32,325 bases of DNA, taken from an uncultured Ruminococcus sp. Its GTDB lineage: Bacteria; Bacillota; Clostridia; Lachnospirales; Lachnospiraceae. The notes beneath the pieces were generated by a model. It was not told the origin of the DNA. It worked only from the letters and a program-made list of their open reading frames with translations, and ran no database searches. How positions within the stretch are numbered: position 1 is the stretch's first letter; each line of letters begins with the position of its first letter. Below are positions 31,881 through 32,325 of this stretch, piece after piece. A program made the position numbers and the translations under genes. Location: the NCBI GenBank assembly GCA_900553885.1, contig USFD01000032.1:1-32325 (forward strand), read 5' to 3'.

Positions 31881-32180
31881 TCACTCAAAAATTCTTATAA
31901 TATCTTGATATCGGTTGACCACGCGGTAAATCTCTAAATACTCGTTACCTGTCTTGTAAATAATCACGTAATCTTCCCATATCGCATATTTATAGTCCGT
32001 CCGAAAGCTGACTCGCTTAGAAAGATCTGAACCCATTCCCGGAAACATCCGGAGATTTTCAAATTTGCCGTAAAGTTCTTTTATAGTCTTTGCAACATAT
32101 TCCTCATTATCTTCAGCAATGTAATCCCGGATATTCTTTAGATCCTTTGCAACAATCGGATTAATCCGCAGTTTTAACAT
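31881..32180 (-). CDS. RelE/ParE-family toxin
   Basis: 99 residues from the ATG at 32180, with GGGGGAAT upstream; a TTG at 32195 would add five residues. LKLRINPIVAKDLKNIRDYIAEDN and the C-terminal DYVIIYKTGNEYLEIYRVVNRYQD are typical of the RelE/ParE fold (type II toxins that act on ribosome-bound mRNA or on gyrase). The Arg near 83 in YRVVNR is in the position of a conserved basic residue. It starts one base after the antitoxin stop, toxin second, as in Phd/RelB-RelE pairs. Which target it has cannot be told. Confidence 0.85.
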   Translation of the reverse strand: MLKLRINPIVAKDLKNIRDYIAEDNEEYVAKTIKELYGKFENLRMFPGMGSDLSKRVSFRTDYKYAIWEDYVIIYKTGNEYLEIYRVVNRYQDIIRIFE

Positions 32181-32181
32181 C

Positions 32182-32325
32182 CTATTCCCCCACAAGTGCT
32201 TTCAATTCATCCAGATTCAGCCAGCCCTCGTCATCTTTCACTGCTTCTTCAGCTTCCTGCAGCTTCATCAGAAGCTTTTTCTCTGCACGGTCACGTTCAT
32301 AATCTTCAATATCCATAATAACAAA
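32182..32325 (-). CDS. Antitoxin of the RelE/ParE pair, 3' part (5' end outside window)
   Basis: 47 residues are visible, open to the window edge. The sequence VIMDIEDYERDRAEKKLLMK and the end DDEGWLNLDELKALVGE, acidic and helical, resemble the toxin-binding C-terminal part of Phd/YefM-type antitoxins. The stop TAG lies one base from the toxin ATG (TAGGATG), so the two are coupled. The DNA-binding N-terminus is outside the window. Confidence 0.8.
   Translation of the reverse strand, partial: FVIMDIEDYERDRAEKKLLMKLQEAEEAVKDDEGWLNLDELKALVGE

Overview
The window (about 32 kb, moderate GC, AGGAGG-type ribosome binding sites, low-GC Gram-positive gene families) looks like a chromosomal segment of a gut Clostridia species, most likely Lachnospiraceae. 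This rests on protein families (M18 peptidase, Dlt-like genes, RsgI-like anti-sigma factor, DUF4317-like protein, IS1634-family transposase), not on a marker gene. I see no rRNA, tRNA, CRISPR array or phage structural gene.

Layout. 1-840: 3' end of an M18 aminopeptidase. 856-6492 (minus): five-gene operon resembling dltABCD but carrying an extra fold-III PLP decarboxylase. 6493-6895: non-coding, with paired direct repeats upstream of the operon and a large nested hairpin. 6896-8357 (minus): GH3 beta-N-acetylhexosaminidase behind a short upstream ORF. 8550-9413 (plus): purC. 9510-10795 (minus): small Cys-motif protein, four-helix membrane protein and a probable truncated regulator. 10989-18398 (minus): a two-component system, then an ECF sigma factor, a small membrane protein, a zinc-ribbon membrane protein, two FtsX-type permeases and their ATPase. 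The response-regulator gene and the permease operon share a promoter motif. 18573-19453 (minus): glutaredoxin-like protein and a hypothetical protein. 19673-21340 (plus): small secreted Cys/His-rich protein, ECF sigma factor and RsgI-like anti-sigma factor with a His-rich tail. 21541-22608 (minus): XRE-TPR regulator.

The most unusual region is 22727-29490 (minus). It encodes a fusion of a bacterial PARG-type macrodomain with a DraG/ARH-type ADP-ribosylglycohydrolase; a TIR-domain protein whose C-terminus is an RNase H1 hybrid-binding domain plus an RNase H fold that has lost most of its catalytic acids; a small unknown protein; and a DUF4317-like protein. An IS1634-family element (26803-28791) sits between the last two and is flanked by exact 121-bp direct repeats. 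The long duplication restored the 3' end of the gene it hit. A TIR effector beside two ADP-ribose-removing domains, with an apparent RNA:DNA-hybrid sensor, is my main candidate for an undescribed NAD+/ADP-ribose stress or defence module; the functional link is inference.

29732-32325 (minus): an XRE-regulated group of small membrane proteins, a hypothetical protein, tandem hairpins, and a RelE/ParE toxin with the 3' end of its antitoxin gene.
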